Assembly: GCA_963739545.1 (NCBI GenBank)
Contig: CAVUAT010000011.1
Coordinates: 558,001 to 622,000 of the forward strand
Direction of reading: 5' to 3'
Length of the DNA stretch: 64,000 bases
Origin: CAVUAT01 sp963739545
GTDB lineage: Bacteria; Actinomycetota; Thermoleophilia; Solirubrobacterales; 70-9
Part shown: piece by piece, positions 40,153-49,826 of the stretch
Layout of the letters: every line of letters begins with the position of its first letter
Numbering within the stretch: the first letter of the stretch is position 1
Notes under the pieces: generated by a model
Database searches by the model: none
Seen by the model: the letters and a program-made list of their open reading frames with translations, nothing else
What the model was told of the DNA's origin: nothing
Made by a program: the position numbers and the translations under genes

Positions 40153-41835
40153 CTAGGAGACGCTGACATCCGAGTCGGCCGCGGCCGACTTGGATGTGCC
40201 TGAGCGCTCGACCTCGGGCCGCTCGGAGGCGCGCCTCGCCGCCGCGCCAACGAAATCGCGGAACAGCGGCTCTGGCCGCGTCGGGCGCGAGTTGAACTCG
40301 GGGTGGAACTGCGAGGCGACGTAGAACGGGTGGTCGGGCAGTTCGATGATCTCGACCAGGCGCTCGTCGGGCGAGGTACCTCCGCAGACGAGGCCCTCCT
40401 GTTCGAGGCGGCGGCGGAGCTGGTTGTTGACCTCATAGCGGTGGCGGTGGCGCTTGTAGATGACGGCCTCGCCGAAGATCTCTCTCGCTCGAGTTCCGTC
40501 ATGCAATTTCACGGGGTCCGCCCCGAGGCGCATCGTGCCACCGAGGTCCGAGACCTCCTTCTGCTCGGGGAGCAGGTCGACGACCGGGTACGGGGTCTCG
40601 GGGTCGAACTCCGCGGAGTTGGCCCCCTCCATGCCGCAGACGTGGCGGGCGAACTCGACGACCGCGATCTGCATCCCGAGACAGATCCCGAGGAACGGGA
40701 TCTCGTGCTCGCGGGCGATCCTCGCCGCCTCGATCTTGCCCTCGATGCCGCGCTCACCGAAGCCGCCGGGGATCAGGACCCCGTCGACGTCGTCGAGCTC
40801 GGAGGGATCGAAGTTCTCGGACGAGACGAGCTCGATGTCGGCGTCGACGCCGTGGTGCCACCCACTGTGGGTGAGCGCCTCGATCACCGACTTGTAGGCG
40901 TCGGCCAACTCGACGTACTTGCCGACGAGCGCGATCCTGACCTTCTTCTCACGTGAGGCGTCGGCACGCTTGATCATCTCGTCCCAGTCAGCGAGGTCCG
41001 GCGCTGGAGCCTCGACCCCGAAGTGATCGAGAATCAGGTCGTCCATTCCCTCCGCGCGGAAAACGAGCGGCACCTTGTAGGTGTTGTCGACGTCACGGGC
41101 GCTGATCACCGCCTCCTCGGGAAGGCTCGCGAAGAGGGCGATCTTGCGCCGGATGTCGCGGTCGAGGCCCCGCTCGGAGCGGCAGACCAGCGCGTGGGGC
41201 TGGACGCCGATGCGGCGCAGCTCGTTGACCGAGTGCTGGGTCGGCTTGGTCTTCATCTCCCCGGCGTGCCCGATGTAGGGGACAAGCGTCAGGTGGATGA
41301 ACATCGCGCGCTTCGGGCCGAGGTCGGTGTAGAGCTGGCGGATCGCCTCGAGGAACGGCAGCGACTCGATGTCGCCGACGGTGCCCCCGATCTCGGTGAT
41401 CACGAAGTCGACGGACTGCGACTCGGCGACGATCAGGATGCGGTTCTTGATCTCGTCTGTGATGTGCGGGATCACCTGGACCGTCCCGCCGAGGTAGTCG
41501 CCGCGCCGCTCGCGGCGGATCACGGAGTTGTAGACCGCGCCCGCCGTCACGTTCGAGGCGCGCGAGGTGTTGTGGTCGGTGAAGCGCTCGTAGTGGCCGA
41601 GATCGAGGTCGGTCTCGGCGCCGTCCTCGGTGACGAAGACCTCGCCGTGCTGGAACGGGCTCATCGTCCCGGGGTCCACGTTGATGTATGGGTCGAACTT
41701 CTGGAGCTGAACCGTGAATCCGCGAGAGACGAGGAGGCGGCCTATCGAGGCCGACGCGATGCCCTTGCCGAGAGCCGAAACCACCCCGCCGGTGACGAAG
41801 AGGAAACGCGTGTCGGATGGGCTTCGATCGCTCAA
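40153..41835 (-). CDS. pyrG: CTP synthase
   Basis: 560 residues, TTG start overlapping the upstream stop by four bases. Synthase domain: LFVTGGVVSALGKGIASASI near the start, and FDPYINVDPGTMSPFQHGEV. Glutamine amidotransferase domain: GVLIPGGFGERG, FLGICLGMQIAVVEFARHV with the nucleophile Cys, QFHPEFNSRP with His and Glu. It makes CTP from UTP, ATP and glutamine. A 24-residue Ser/Ala tail follows the family end. The position next to mctB, steA, recN matches other actinobacteria. Confidence 0.97.
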   Translation of the reverse strand: MSDRSPSDTRFLFVTGGVVSALGKGIASASIGRLLVSRGFTVQLQKFDPYINVDPGTMSPFQHGEVFVTEDGAETDLDLGHYERFTDHNTSRASNVTAGAVYNSVIRRERRGDYLGGTVQVIPHITDEIKNRILIVAESQSVDFVITEIGGTVGDIESLPFLEAIRQLYTDLGPKRAMFIHLTLVPYIGHAGEMKTKPTQHSVNELRRIGVQPHALVCRSERGLDRDIRRKIALFASLPEEAVISARDVDNTYKVPLVFRAEGMDDLILDHFGVEAPAPDLADWDEMIKRADASREKKVRIALVGKYVELADAYKSVIEALTHSGWHHGVDADIELVSSENFDPSELDDVDGVLIPGGFGERGIEGKIEAARIAREHEIPFLGICLGMQIAVVEFARHVCGMEGANSAEFDPETPYPVVDLLPEQKEVSDLGGTMRLGADPVKLHDGTRAREIFGEAVIYKRHRHRYEVNNQLRRRLEQEGLVCGGTSPDERLVEIIELPDHPFYVASQFHPEFNSRPTRPEPLFRDFVGAAARRASERPEVERSGTSKSAAADSDVSVS

Positions 41836-42671
41836 TTGACTCTGCCGAGCGAGTCTAGTTGCTTGATCAGCGGAATCTTTTCGATCGCCGACGAGAGCGA
41901 GCGAAACTCCCCATATACCGTCAACGCGATCAGGACTACGAGCGCGATCAGGCGCGCGTGGTCCGGGAGGGTCGTCACCAGCCAGATGCCGATCAGCGCA
42001 CCGACGACGTTGGACCCGGTGTCTCCGAGCATCGCTCGCTCGCGAAGCGTGAACCACGCGCCGACCGCAACCGGACCGAGGAACAGCCCGAGCAGCTCGA
42101 TCGGCTCGACCGTCCAGTAGCCGAGGCAGAGCCCGGCGGCGACGAGTCCCAGCGCCTTCTCGGCGCGGCCGGGGCGCAGGTCGAGCAGGTTCGCGAAGTT
42201 GGTCGCGAGCAGCAGCAGCGCAAGGTCGACGACGTAGTCGAGCGACTCGCGCCCGAGGCCCGACGTCGCGTAGGCCGCCAGGGCCAGCGCCCCGACCGCC
42301 TTGACCGCTCCCGTCGAGAGGTCGCCCGAGGCCAAGGCGCGCGCGTGGCCCCTCCACCCCCTGGCGCTGTCGACGGCCTCGCCGCGCCCGAGCGCGTCGT
42401 CGAACAATCCTAGGAAGGCGACGCCGACGATGTACGCGAACCAGCGGCGCAGCTCGGGGTCGAGCAGGTCGATGTCGGCGCGGTCATCGAGCGGGGCGAG
42501 CGGCGCCAGCGCGACGAGCGAGGCCGCGACAAGCACCGCGCCGAGCGGGAAGGCGAGCGTGCGCCCGGCGTAGTTCTCGCGGACGAGCCCGGCGGCCTCG
42601 AGCGCGCGCACCCCGGCGGGTACGACGACCAGCGCGACCGCGAACGAGACCGGTAGCGCCACCCACTCCAC
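41832..42671 (-). CDS. MraY/WecA-like glycan lipid transferase
   Basis: 279 residues, about ten membrane helices. GVAFLGLFDDALG (about 89-101, aspartate pair), LLLATNFANLLDLRPGRAEK (about 154-173, NxxNLxDLxPGR motif) and LGDTGSNVVGALIG (about 216-229) match the family that transfers a sugar-1-phosphate to a polyprenyl phosphate. It is shorter than MraY or WecA, so the donor is uncertain. It sits between mctB and pyrG, which is not the case in mycobacteria, and is co-translated with pyrG (TTGA overlap). Confidence 0.85.
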   Translation of the reverse strand: MEWVALPVSFAVALVVVPAGVRALEAAGLVRENYAGRTLAFPLGAVLVAASLVALAPLAPLDDRADIDLLDPELRRWFAYIVGVAFLGLFDDALGRGEAVDSARGWRGHARALASGDLSTGAVKAVGALALAAYATSGLGRESLDYVVDLALLLLATNFANLLDLRPGRAEKALGLVAAGLCLGYWTVEPIELLGLFLGPVAVGAWFTLRERAMLGDTGSNVVGALIGIWLVTTLPDHARLIALVVLIALTVYGEFRSLSSAIEKIPLIKQLDSLGRVN

Positions 42672-42686
42672 GCCGAGCTCCTCGAC

Positions 42687-43577
42687 TCAGCCGCCGGGCG
42701 AGGGCTCGAGCAGCTCGGGCAGCAGGCTGTTCGCCGTGTCCTTGATGCCGAAGCTGCCCTCGGCGCCGAGCAGCGTGAAGACGAGCGCGACCTGGCCCGA
42801 GGTCAGGTCGACGCTGTCGACGGTGGCGACGTCGAGCGGTGCGAAGAAGGGGATCGAGGAATCCGCGACGCCGCTGCGCTCGACCGCGACGGTCGGCTCG
42901 CCTGAGTCAGCGACGCCCGTGGTCATCCCGGTCTCGAGCGCCGCAGTGTTCGCGTCGTCCTCGGTCGCCTCTTCGGGGTCCGGCTCCGCCTGTCCCGATC
43001 CGGCGCGCACGAGGATCACCCCGTCAAGGGGGCCGCCCTCGCCGCTCGACCTGGTGAAGAGCACGTCCTGGACCTTTTCGAGCTGTTTGCCTCCGCCCGC
43101 GACGAACTGCGAGCCGAGGCGGCGGCCGAGCATCGCGAGAACCGCGGCGTCGGCGCCGGCAGCGGCGAAGCCGGGCCCAAGCTCGCGGTAGAGCTCCTCG
43201 GTCTCGGGCGGCGTTCGGACCACCGCCACCTCCGCGAGCTCCGCTCCGGTGGGCTCGAGCGTCTCTTCGATGTCGGTCGAGACGTCGCTCGGCAGGTCGC
43301 CGAAGGCCAGCACACCGATTCGGCGCCCAGCGAGCGTCTTGCCGACGAGCGCCGGGTAGGCCCGCGAGCCGAAGGCCCGCTCGCGGTCGAGCTCGGATTG
43401 GAGCTCGTCCGCCTCGCCCCGAGCGTCCTCGATGTCGCCCTCGAGCGACTGGCGCAGGTTGTCCTCGGTGCCGGAGAGGACGTCGTCGCCCAGCCCCGCT
43501 CCGATCACGATGCCGACGGCGAGTGCGAGGAATACCGCGGCGAGGGACGCCGCGTGGTAGCGGGCGCTATAGCCCAA
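42687..43577 (-). CDS. mctB: MctB/SteB-like copper transporter family protein
   Basis: 296 residues. One N-terminal membrane helix (SLAAVFLALAVGIVIGAGLG), a coiled coil (LRQSLEGDIEDARGEADELQ and on to about 75), then an outside alpha/beta domain with IGVLAFGDLP and a second fold. The Rv1698 homologue is an outer-membrane-linked copper exporter in mycobacteria, and the corynebacterial SteB partners SteA at the septum. Thermoleophilia lack mycolate membranes, so the septal role is more likely here (inference). It overlaps the end of steA by 11 bases. Confidence 0.85.
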   Translation of the reverse strand: MGYSARYHAASLAAVFLALAVGIVIGAGLGDDVLSGTEDNLRQSLEGDIEDARGEADELQSELDRERAFGSRAYPALVGKTLAGRRIGVLAFGDLPSDVSTDIEETLEPTGAELAEVAVVRTPPETEELYRELGPGFAAAGADAAVLAMLGRRLGSQFVAGGGKQLEKVQDVLFTRSSGEGGPLDGVILVRAGSGQAEPDPEEATEDDANTAALETGMTTGVADSGEPTVAVERSGVADSSIPFFAPLDVATVDSVDLTSGQVALVFTLLGAEGSFGIKDTANSLLPELLEPSPGG

Positions 43578-44757
43578 GGACCACCTTGATCTTCAGCCAC
43601 AGCAGCTCGACCAGGTTCTCGAGCGCGGGCGTGGTCAGGACCACGATCGTCAGCAGGATCGCGAAAGCGGCGAAGAACAGCGCCAGGTGCGAGAGGCCGA
43701 GCCCCGGGTTGTAGAGCCGGCTGACGCCCTTGGCGTCCACCAGGATCTCGCCGATACGCAGGCGGGTGAGGAAGGTCGACGACATGCCGCTTCGTTGCTT
43801 GTCGAGGAACTCGAGCAGATTGAAGTGCGCCCCCACGCTGACGATCAGCGACGCCCCCTTCTCGGAGGCGAGCAGCATCGCGACGTCCTGGCTCGTTCCC
43901 GGCGCGGGCACGACGAGGTAGTCGAGGCCGAGCGCCGAGAGGCGCCCCGAGCCGGGCGCGCTGCCGTCCTTGTAGGCATGGACGATCAGCTCGGCGCCGC
44001 ATTTCAGCGTCTCCTCGCGGGCGGAGTCCATGTCGCCGAGGATGAGGTCGGGCTTGTAGCCCTCCTTGACGATCGCGTCGGCGCCGCCGTCGACGCCGAT
44101 CAGCACGGGGCGCACGTCGCGAATGTACGCGCGCAGCGCGCGCAGGTCTTTCGCGTGGTCGGTGCCCCGGACGACGATCAGGCAGTGCTGGTCGCGGAAC
44201 ACCGTCCGCGTCTCGGGAAACTCAATTGTGCCCGAGAGCAACTCCCCCTCGTCGCGGATGTGGCTCATGGTGTTATCGGCGAAGTTGTGAAGCGCGGAGT
44301 CGATCCGCCGGCGCTGGTCGTCCAGCTCCTCAGCGAGCTGGTCGACGGCGAGCAGGCTCCCGTCGGCGACGACCTCTCCCCCGGCCATCACCTTGCCGCC
44401 CTCGATCGAGATCTGATCACCGTCGTTCAGGCGGTCGAACAGGGCCGAGCCGGGCGCGTCGATCAGAGGCACGCCGGCGCGCACGAGGGTCAGCGGGCCG
44501 GCATTCGGATAGCTGCCGTCCGAGGAGGGCGAGACGTTCACCACCGCGCGCACGCCGCAGTTGACGAGGTCCTCCGCTGCGATGCGGTCGAGGTTGCGAT
44601 GGTCGATCACGGCGATGTCGCGCGAGTCGAGCTTCTTGACCAGGTCCTTGGTGCGCTTGCCGAGTCGGGCCGTGCCCTCGATCGCCGAGGAGGCGCCGCG
44701 GCCGTTACGGGCAGACCGGAGCGAGCGCGGAAAGGAGCGGCGGCTGGTGGTCGCCAT
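43567..44757 (-). CDS. steA: cytokinetic ring protein SteA
   Basis: 396 residues. IAVIDHRNLDRIAAEDLVNC (about 48-67), then GVDGGADAIVKEGYKPDLIL and GDMDSA (about 222-247), a thiamin-pyrophosphokinase-like nucleotide fold, and a C-terminal membrane helix (LSHLALFFAAFAILLTIVVL, about 355-375). SteA helps to organise cell separation in corynebacteria. The order recN-steA-mctB is the conserved one (Rv1696-Rv1698). Confidence 0.9.
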   Translation of the reverse strand: MATTSRRSFPRSLRSARNGRGASSAIEGTARLGKRTKDLVKKLDSRDIAVIDHRNLDRIAAEDLVNCGVRAVVNVSPSSDGSYPNAGPLTLVRAGVPLIDAPGSALFDRLNDGDQISIEGGKVMAGGEVVADGSLLAVDQLAEELDDQRRRIDSALHNFADNTMSHIRDEGELLSGTIEFPETRTVFRDQHCLIVVRGTDHAKDLRALRAYIRDVRPVLIGVDGGADAIVKEGYKPDLILGDMDSAREETLKCGAELIVHAYKDGSAPGSGRLSALGLDYLVVPAPGTSQDVAMLLASEKGASLIVSVGAHFNLLEFLDKQRSGMSSTFLTRLRIGEILVDAKGVSRLYNPGLGLSHLALFFAAFAILLTIVVLTTPALENLVELLWLKIKVVLGL

Positions 44758-44785
44758 TCCGCAAAGTTACGCGGTTTCTAAGGCA

Positions 44786-46462
44786 TTACGCGGCTCGGAG
44801 TAGCTCGCGCGCGTGCTTGCCCGCGGTCTTGTCGCCGCGGTCCGCGCCCATCATGCGCACGATCTCCGCAACCAGCTCGTCGCCGTCCACCAGGCGCACG
44901 TCTGCGGTGGCCTGGTCGCCCTCGGTGTCCTTCTCGATCCTGAAGTGGGTGTCGGCCATCGAGGCGACCTGCGGCAGGTGCGTGATGCAGAGGACCTGGC
45001 GCTCGGAGCCGAGCGCGCGCAGGCGCTCGCCGACCGCGCGTGCGGTATTGCCGCCGATCCCGGCGTCGATCTCGTCGAAGACGAAGGTCGCCGCCCCGCC
45101 CCGGGCGCCCTGCCCGGCGAGCGCGAGCATCACCCGCGAGAGCTCACCGCCGGATGCCGATTCGCGAAGCGGCGAGACCGGCATCCCCGGATTGGTGGCC
45201 ACGCGGAACTCGGCCGTTTCCCGCCCGCTGGGACCAAAACCGTCGGGGTGGGGCTCGAGGACAACCTCGAGCGTGGCGCCGCTCATCGCGAGCTGGCCGA
45301 GCTCGGCTGCGACGCGCTTCTGGAGCTTTCGAGCGGCCTTCGCCCGCGCCTCGCTGAGCTCGGCTGCGAGGCCGACGCGAAGCTTGTTCGCCTCAGTGAG
45401 CCGCCTCTCCAGCGCCTCCGTCTGCTCCTCCGCCCCGTCGATCTGCTCGATCCGCGAGCGGCAGGAGTCGGCGTGCTCGAGCACGGCCTCGATCGTGCCG
45501 CCGTGCTTGCGCTTCAGCCGGTCGAGCACGTCGAGTCGCTCTTCGAGCTGCTGCAGGCGGCCCGGCGCGGCCTCGATCCCCTCAGCGTAGGAGCGGAGCT
45601 CGGCCCCGAGCTCGCGCAACTCGACAGTCAGCGTCTGGGCGCGGCCCGCCAGGTCGTCGAGCGCCGGGTCAACGCCGGCCTGCGCGCCGAGGGCGCTGTC
45701 GGCCATCGCCATCGCCTCCGATGCTCCACCCTCGCCTTCGCCCTCCACAGCCCCGATCGCGGCCGACGCGGCGCCGCGGAGCGCCTCCGCATGGCGCAGG
45801 CGCTCGCGCTCGGGCGCCAGCTCGGCCTCCTCGGCGGGGTCGGGGCGCGCGGCCTCGATCTCGGAGAGCTCGAAGCGCAGGAGGTCGAGGTCGCGCTCTC
45901 GCGCTCCCTGGCGGTCGCGCAGGGTCGCGAGCTCGTCCTCGATCGCGGTGACTTCGTGGTGGGCCGCGCGGTATGCGCCGCGGCGATCGATCTGGGCTGC
46001 TCCGGCGAACCCGTCGAGCGTCTCGAGCTGCGCGGATGCGAGGGTCAGCTTGCGGTGCTCGTGCTGGCCGTAGAAGGCGAGCAGCCTCGAGCCGAGCGCC
46101 CTCAGCTCGGGCGCGGTCGCGGCGCGGCCACCGAGGAAGGCGCTCGTCCGCCCGGACGCCGAGACGCGGCGCCCCAGCACGATCTCGGTCTCGCCCTCGG
46201 GCAGCCGCTCGGCGATCTCAGCGAGCTCGGGCTCGTCAAGCATTCCATCGGGTAGCTCGAACACGCCCTCGACGTAGGCCTCGCTCGCCCCTGGGCGCAC
46301 GATCTGCGGCCTGGCCTTCCCGCCCATGATCAGGTCGAGCGAGTGCGCGAGGATCGTCTTGCCAGCGCCGGTCTCGCCGGTGATCGCGTTCAGCCCGGCC
46401 CCGAGCCGGAGCTCGGCGCGCTCGATCAGCAGCAGGTTCTCAATCCGAAGCTCAAGCAGCAT
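44786..46462 (-). CDS. recN: DNA repair protein RecN
   Basis: 558 residues, SMC-like ATPase. Walker A GETGAGKTILAHSLDLIMGG (about 29-48); long coiled coil (about 150-370) with RLEQLEERL-type heptads; signature motif ASGGELSRVMLALAG and Walker B FVFDEIDAGIGG near 450-490; ITHLPQVASMAD later. It acts in double-strand break repair. Located 28 bases before steA. Confidence 0.96.
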   Translation of the reverse strand: MLLELRIENLLLIERAELRLGAGLNAITGETGAGKTILAHSLDLIMGGKARPQIVRPGASEAYVEGVFELPDGMLDEPELAEIAERLPEGETEIVLGRRVSASGRTSAFLGGRAATAPELRALGSRLLAFYGQHEHRKLTLASAQLETLDGFAGAAQIDRRGAYRAAHHEVTAIEDELATLRDRQGARERDLDLLRFELSEIEAARPDPAEEAELAPERERLRHAEALRGAASAAIGAVEGEGEGGASEAMAMADSALGAQAGVDPALDDLAGRAQTLTVELRELGAELRSYAEGIEAAPGRLQQLEERLDVLDRLKRKHGGTIEAVLEHADSCRSRIEQIDGAEEQTEALERRLTEANKLRVGLAAELSEARAKAARKLQKRVAAELGQLAMSGATLEVVLEPHPDGFGPSGRETAEFRVATNPGMPVSPLRESASGGELSRVMLALAGQGARGGAATFVFDEIDAGIGGNTARAVGERLRALGSERQVLCITHLPQVASMADTHFRIEKDTEGDQATADVRLVDGDELVAEIVRMMGADRGDKTAGKHARELLRAA

Positions 46463-46562
46463 TCCTCCCGTTCTAACGCGAAAGGCAGACGGACCCGCAC
46501 AATCGCCGTCTCCTCAGCTTCGCTTCCGGGGACGGCGGGTTGCGACGCCGTCGCGGGGGCTG

Positions 46563-48053
46563 CTAAGAAGACGCGTCGCCCCCCTCGGCGGGTCCGAGCA
46601 CGTCCTGGTCGCGGGTCAGCAGGGCTCCGAGAACTGCGCCCGCCAGTGCGATCAGGCCGGCGATCAGGAAGATCTCGTTGAGCGACCCGACGAACGCCTC
46701 GCGCGCGGCGTCGACGGCCTGCGGGCCGCCCTGCTCGGCGACAACGCGGGTGCCGCTCGCGGCGATGCCCTCGGCGGCCTCACTCGGGGCGTCCGCCGGC
46801 AGGCGATCCGCGATCCCGCTCTGGAAGACGGCCCCCAGCCCCGCGATGCCGGTGGCGATGCCGACCTGGCGGAAGGTGTTGTTGATCCCGGACCCCATCC
46901 CGGCCTTGGCAGCCGAGACGACGCCGACGGCCGTCGAGGCGATCGCGGGATTGGTCATCCCGATGCCCACCCCGGCGACCATGAAGCCCGCCAGCAGCGC
47001 GGTCCACTCACTGTCGACGGTGAGCCCCCGCATCAGCAGCAGGCCCGTCCCGACCAGGCCCAGTCCGAGCCCGAAGAAGACCCGCGCCGGGACGCGGGTC
47101 AGGAGGCGCCCCGCGATCGGAGCGACGAAGAACGAGAGCACGGTGATCGGCAGGAATCGGACGCCGGCCTCGAGCGGCCCGAAGCCGAGGATGTCCTGCA
47201 TGTAGATGGTGATGTAGAGGAACATCGAGAACATCCCCGCCGAGAGCGCGAAAGCCACCGCCGAGACCCCGATGAACGCGGGCACGCGAAACAGGGAGAG
47301 GTCGAACATCGGATGACTCGAGCGCAGCTCGATCGCGACGAACGCGGCCAGCAGCAAGGCCGACCCGATCAGCGAAGCCTCGATCGTCGTGCTGCCCCAA
47401 CCCTCCGCGTTTCCTCGCACGAGCCCGAAGATCAGCAGGAAAAGCGCCGACGAGAAGGTGATGACACCCGCCCAGTCGATGCGCTGGGCGTCGCTCCCGC
47501 GGGACTCGGCGACGCGCAGCAGGGTGAGCGCGATCGCCGCGAGCCCGATCGGGACGTTGACGAAGAAGATCCACTCCCAGCCGAGGGCGTCGGTGAGCGC
47601 ACCGCCCACCAGGGGCCCGATCGCAACCGCCCCGCCCACGGTCGCGCCCCAGATGCCGAAGGCCGTGGCCCGCTCGCGGCCCACGAACTCTTGCGCGATC
47701 AGCGCCAGCGTCGTCGCGAACATGGCGGCGCCGCCGACTCCCTGCACGGCGCGGGCGACGTTCAGGCTCGTCGGGCTGCTCGCGAGCCCGCACGCGAGCG
47801 AGGCCACCGTGAAGACCGCGAACCCGGCGGCGAACACGCGGCGCCGGCCGAGGCGGTCGCCGAGGCTGCCGGCGGTGAGCAGAAAGGCGGCGAGGGTGAG
47901 TGAGTAGGCGTCAACGACCCACTGCAGGTCGCTGAAGCTGGCGCCGAGGTCGCGTTGGATCTCGGGCAACGCGACGTTGACGATCGTGATGTCCAAGAGC
48001 AGCATGAACATCGCCACGCACGTCGCGAGCAGGGTCCACCACTTCCGTTCCAT
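46563..48053 (-). CDS. MFS exporter, DHA2 (14-helix) family
   Basis: 496 residues with about 14 membrane helices. MLLLDITIVNVALPEIQRDL (about 17-36) is the DHA2 motif D1, GSLGDRLGRRRVF (about 62-74) motif A, and RAVQGVGGAAMFATTLALIA (about 101-120) motif B. Proton-driven efflux of drugs or metabolites is probable. It interrupts the conserved nadK-recN adjacency seen in mycobacteria. Start ATG ten bases after nadK. Confidence 0.9.
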   Translation of the reverse strand: MERKWWTLLATCVAMFMLLLDITIVNVALPEIQRDLGASFSDLQWVVDAYSLTLAAFLLTAGSLGDRLGRRRVFAAGFAVFTVASLACGLASSPTSLNVARAVQGVGGAAMFATTLALIAQEFVGRERATAFGIWGATVGGAVAIGPLVGGALTDALGWEWIFFVNVPIGLAAIALTLLRVAESRGSDAQRIDWAGVITFSSALFLLIFGLVRGNAEGWGSTTIEASLIGSALLLAAFVAIELRSSHPMFDLSLFRVPAFIGVSAVAFALSAGMFSMFLYITIYMQDILGFGPLEAGVRFLPITVLSFFVAPIAGRLLTRVPARVFFGLGLGLVGTGLLLMRGLTVDSEWTALLAGFMVAGVGIGMTNPAIASTAVGVVSAAKAGMGSGINNTFRQVGIATGIAGLGAVFQSGIADRLPADAPSEAAEGIAASGTRVVAEQGGPQAVDAAREAFVGSLNEIFLIAGLIALAGAVLGALLTRDQDVLGPAEGGDASS

Positions 48054-48063
48054 CAGCCGCCGA

Positions 48064-48909
48064 TCACTTGGCGAGCCGGCCGAACTTCTCGCGGATCCGG
48101 CTGTAGAAGTTCGAGCCGGGCACCTGGGCCAGGCGGCCGACACCGTCGCGGAATCCGACCTCGACCTCCTCACCCGGGGCGAGCTGGCCGCAGTGGTCGC
48201 CGTCCAGCGCGATCTCGACCGGGTCGCGGCCGGCGACGTTGGCGACCACCAGCGTGTCGCTCGGGGCGACCACCAGAGCCCGCGCGGTCAGCGTGTGCGG
48301 CGCTACGAAGCTGACGACGAAGCCCTCCACGCCCCAGGCGAGGATCGGCCCCGCGTTCGCGAGGTTGTATCCGGTGGATCCCGCGGGTGTCGCTGCGACG
48401 AGCCCGTCGCAGCGAACGTGCCCGACCTCCTCGCCGGCGATCCGGTACGAGAGCTCCGCGACGCGGCCGTGCGGCTGGCGGCTGAAGGCGACGTCGTTGA
48501 GCGCGATCGGCTCCGGCACGTCCATCCCCAACTCCAGCCCCGGAAGCGACATCACCTCGAACTCGCCGCTGAGCGCCCGCCGCAGCCCGGAGTCGAGCTC
48601 GTCCCGTTCGGCCGCGGCCAGGAAGCCGACGGTGCCGAAGTTGATCCCGAACACCGGCACCCCGGTGCCCGCGTACCGGCGGAGCGCGTAGAGGATGCTG
48701 CCGTCGCCTCCGAGAACGATGCAGACCGAAGGCTCGTCGGGTAGCTCGTCGACGCGGCCCAGCCCCGTCGCGGCCTCGCCGTGCTTGGCGTGCTCGTCGG
48801 CGGGAGCGACCAGCTCGACGCCGAGCTCGGCAGCAACGGCGATGGCCGCCGCGACCCCTTCGGAGGAAATGTCGGGATGGGTGTGGGTGACGAGGACGGC
48901 GGCGCTCAT
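48064..48909 (-). CDS. nadK: NAD kinase
   Basis: 281 residues. VLGGDGSILYALR (about 69-81, the GGDG motif), INFGTVGFL, RCDGLVAATPAGSTGYNLAN (about 167-186) and LDGDHCGQL. It phosphorylates NAD to NADP, with ATP or polyphosphate. The first four bases of the frame overlap the tlyA stop (ATGA). Confidence 0.95.
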   Translation of the reverse strand: MSAAVLVTHTHPDISSEGVAAAIAVAAELGVELVAPADEHAKHGEAATGLGRVDELPDEPSVCIVLGGDGSILYALRRYAGTGVPVFGINFGTVGFLAAAERDELDSGLRRALSGEFEVMSLPGLELGMDVPEPIALNDVAFSRQPHGRVAELSYRIAGEEVGHVRCDGLVAATPAGSTGYNLANAGPILAWGVEGFVVSFVAPHTLTARALVVAPSDTLVVANVAGRDPVEIALDGDHCGQLAPGEEVEVGFRDGVGRLAQVPGSNFYSRIREKFGRLAK

Positions 48910-49709
48910 GCCGTTTCTCCCTCGGGCTCCACACTCTCGAGCTCGGCGTCGAGGTCGCCCGCGGGGCCGCCGCGGTCGAACCAGACGAAGGTCTCGCGGT
49001 TGCCCTTCGGCCCGGGCAGCCCCGACGAGGCGAGCCCGCGGACAACCAGCCCCTCGTGCTCTCCGGCGGCGGCGACCGAGCGGATCGCGTCGCGGCGGTC
49101 GGCGGGCTCGCGGACCACCCCGCCGCGCCCGACGCGCTCGGGCCCGAGCTCGAACTGCGGCTTGACCATCGCCAGCAGGTCGAGCCGCTCGCCCGCGCTG
49201 CGCGCGACGGGGCCCAGCAGCTTCGCCAGCGAGATGAACGAGACGTCCATGGTCACGAAGGTCGGCTCGAAGGCGAGCACGGCCTGGTCGAGGCCGCGCG
49301 CGTTTACGCGCTCCATCACGGTCACGCGCCCGTCTTGCCGAAGCTTCCAGTCCAGCTGGCCGTAGCCGACGTCGACCGCGATCACCCGTGCGGCGCCGCG
49401 GCTCAGCAGGCAGTCGGTGAAACCGCCCGTCGAGGCCCCGACGTCGAGGCAGTCGGCTCCGGCTGGATCGAGCCCGAGCGCGTCGAGCGCGTTGGCGAGC
49501 TTGGTTCCCCCGCGCGAGACGTACTCGGGGCCGCCCTTGACCACGAGCTCGGCGTCCTCCGGCAGCAGCTGGCCGGGCTTCGAGACCGACGGGCCGTCGT
49601 CGCCCAGGCGCACGCGCCCGGCGCGCACGCTGGCGGCGGCGGCGGCGCGCGAGGCGGCGAGGCCGCGCTCGGCGAGCAGAGTGTCCGCACGGCGGCGCGG
49701 GTTCGGCAT
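48906..49709 (-). CDS. tlyA: TlyA-type rRNA 2'-O-methyltransferase/haemolysin-like
   Basis: 267 residues. An S4 RNA-binding domain at the start (RADTLLAERGLAASRAAAAA) and an RrmJ-type SAM domain: CLDVGASTGGFTDCLL (about 87-102), TFVTMDVSFISL (about 150-161) and MVKPQFELGPERVGRGGVVR. The mycobacterial form methylates 16S and 23S rRNA and determines capreomycin sensitivity. It leads the tlyA-nadK-(MFS)-recN run. Confidence 0.92.
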   Translation of the reverse strand: MPNPRRRADTLLAERGLAASRAAAAASVRAGRVRLGDDGPSVSKPGQLLPEDAELVVKGGPEYVSRGGTKLANALDALGLDPAGADCLDVGASTGGFTDCLLSRGAARVIAVDVGYGQLDWKLRQDGRVTVMERVNARGLDQAVLAFEPTFVTMDVSFISLAKLLGPVARSAGERLDLLAMVKPQFELGPERVGRGGVVREPADRRDAIRSVAAAGEHEGLVVRGLASSGLPGPKGNRETFVWFDRGGPAGDLDAELESVEPEGETA

Positions 49710-49797
49710 CGCGGCAACGGTAGCCGAGGCGACCCGCGCGGCCGGGCCACGCCGTGCCAGCGTTGGAGCAAATGTGTGCGGTCACTCACAGACAGAT

Positions 49798-49811
49798 CGC
49801 ACATACGTTCG
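49798..49811. promoter_or_regulatory. SOS/LexA-like box
   Basis: CGCACATACGTTCG differs in one base from the actinobacterial/Gram-positive LexA consensus CGAACRNRYGTTCG and lies 15 bases before the start of the next gene. A second inverted repeat, TGTGCGGTC and GATCGCACA, spans 49775-49803. Confidence 0.45.
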
Positions 49812-49826
49812 TACTCTGGAACGACG

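Noticed and set aside
39953..40156. A 67-codon plus-strand gene before pyrG's end
   Set aside because: No start signal, unusual composition, and the only coding-like part is in another frame with no valid start; probably decayed sequence.
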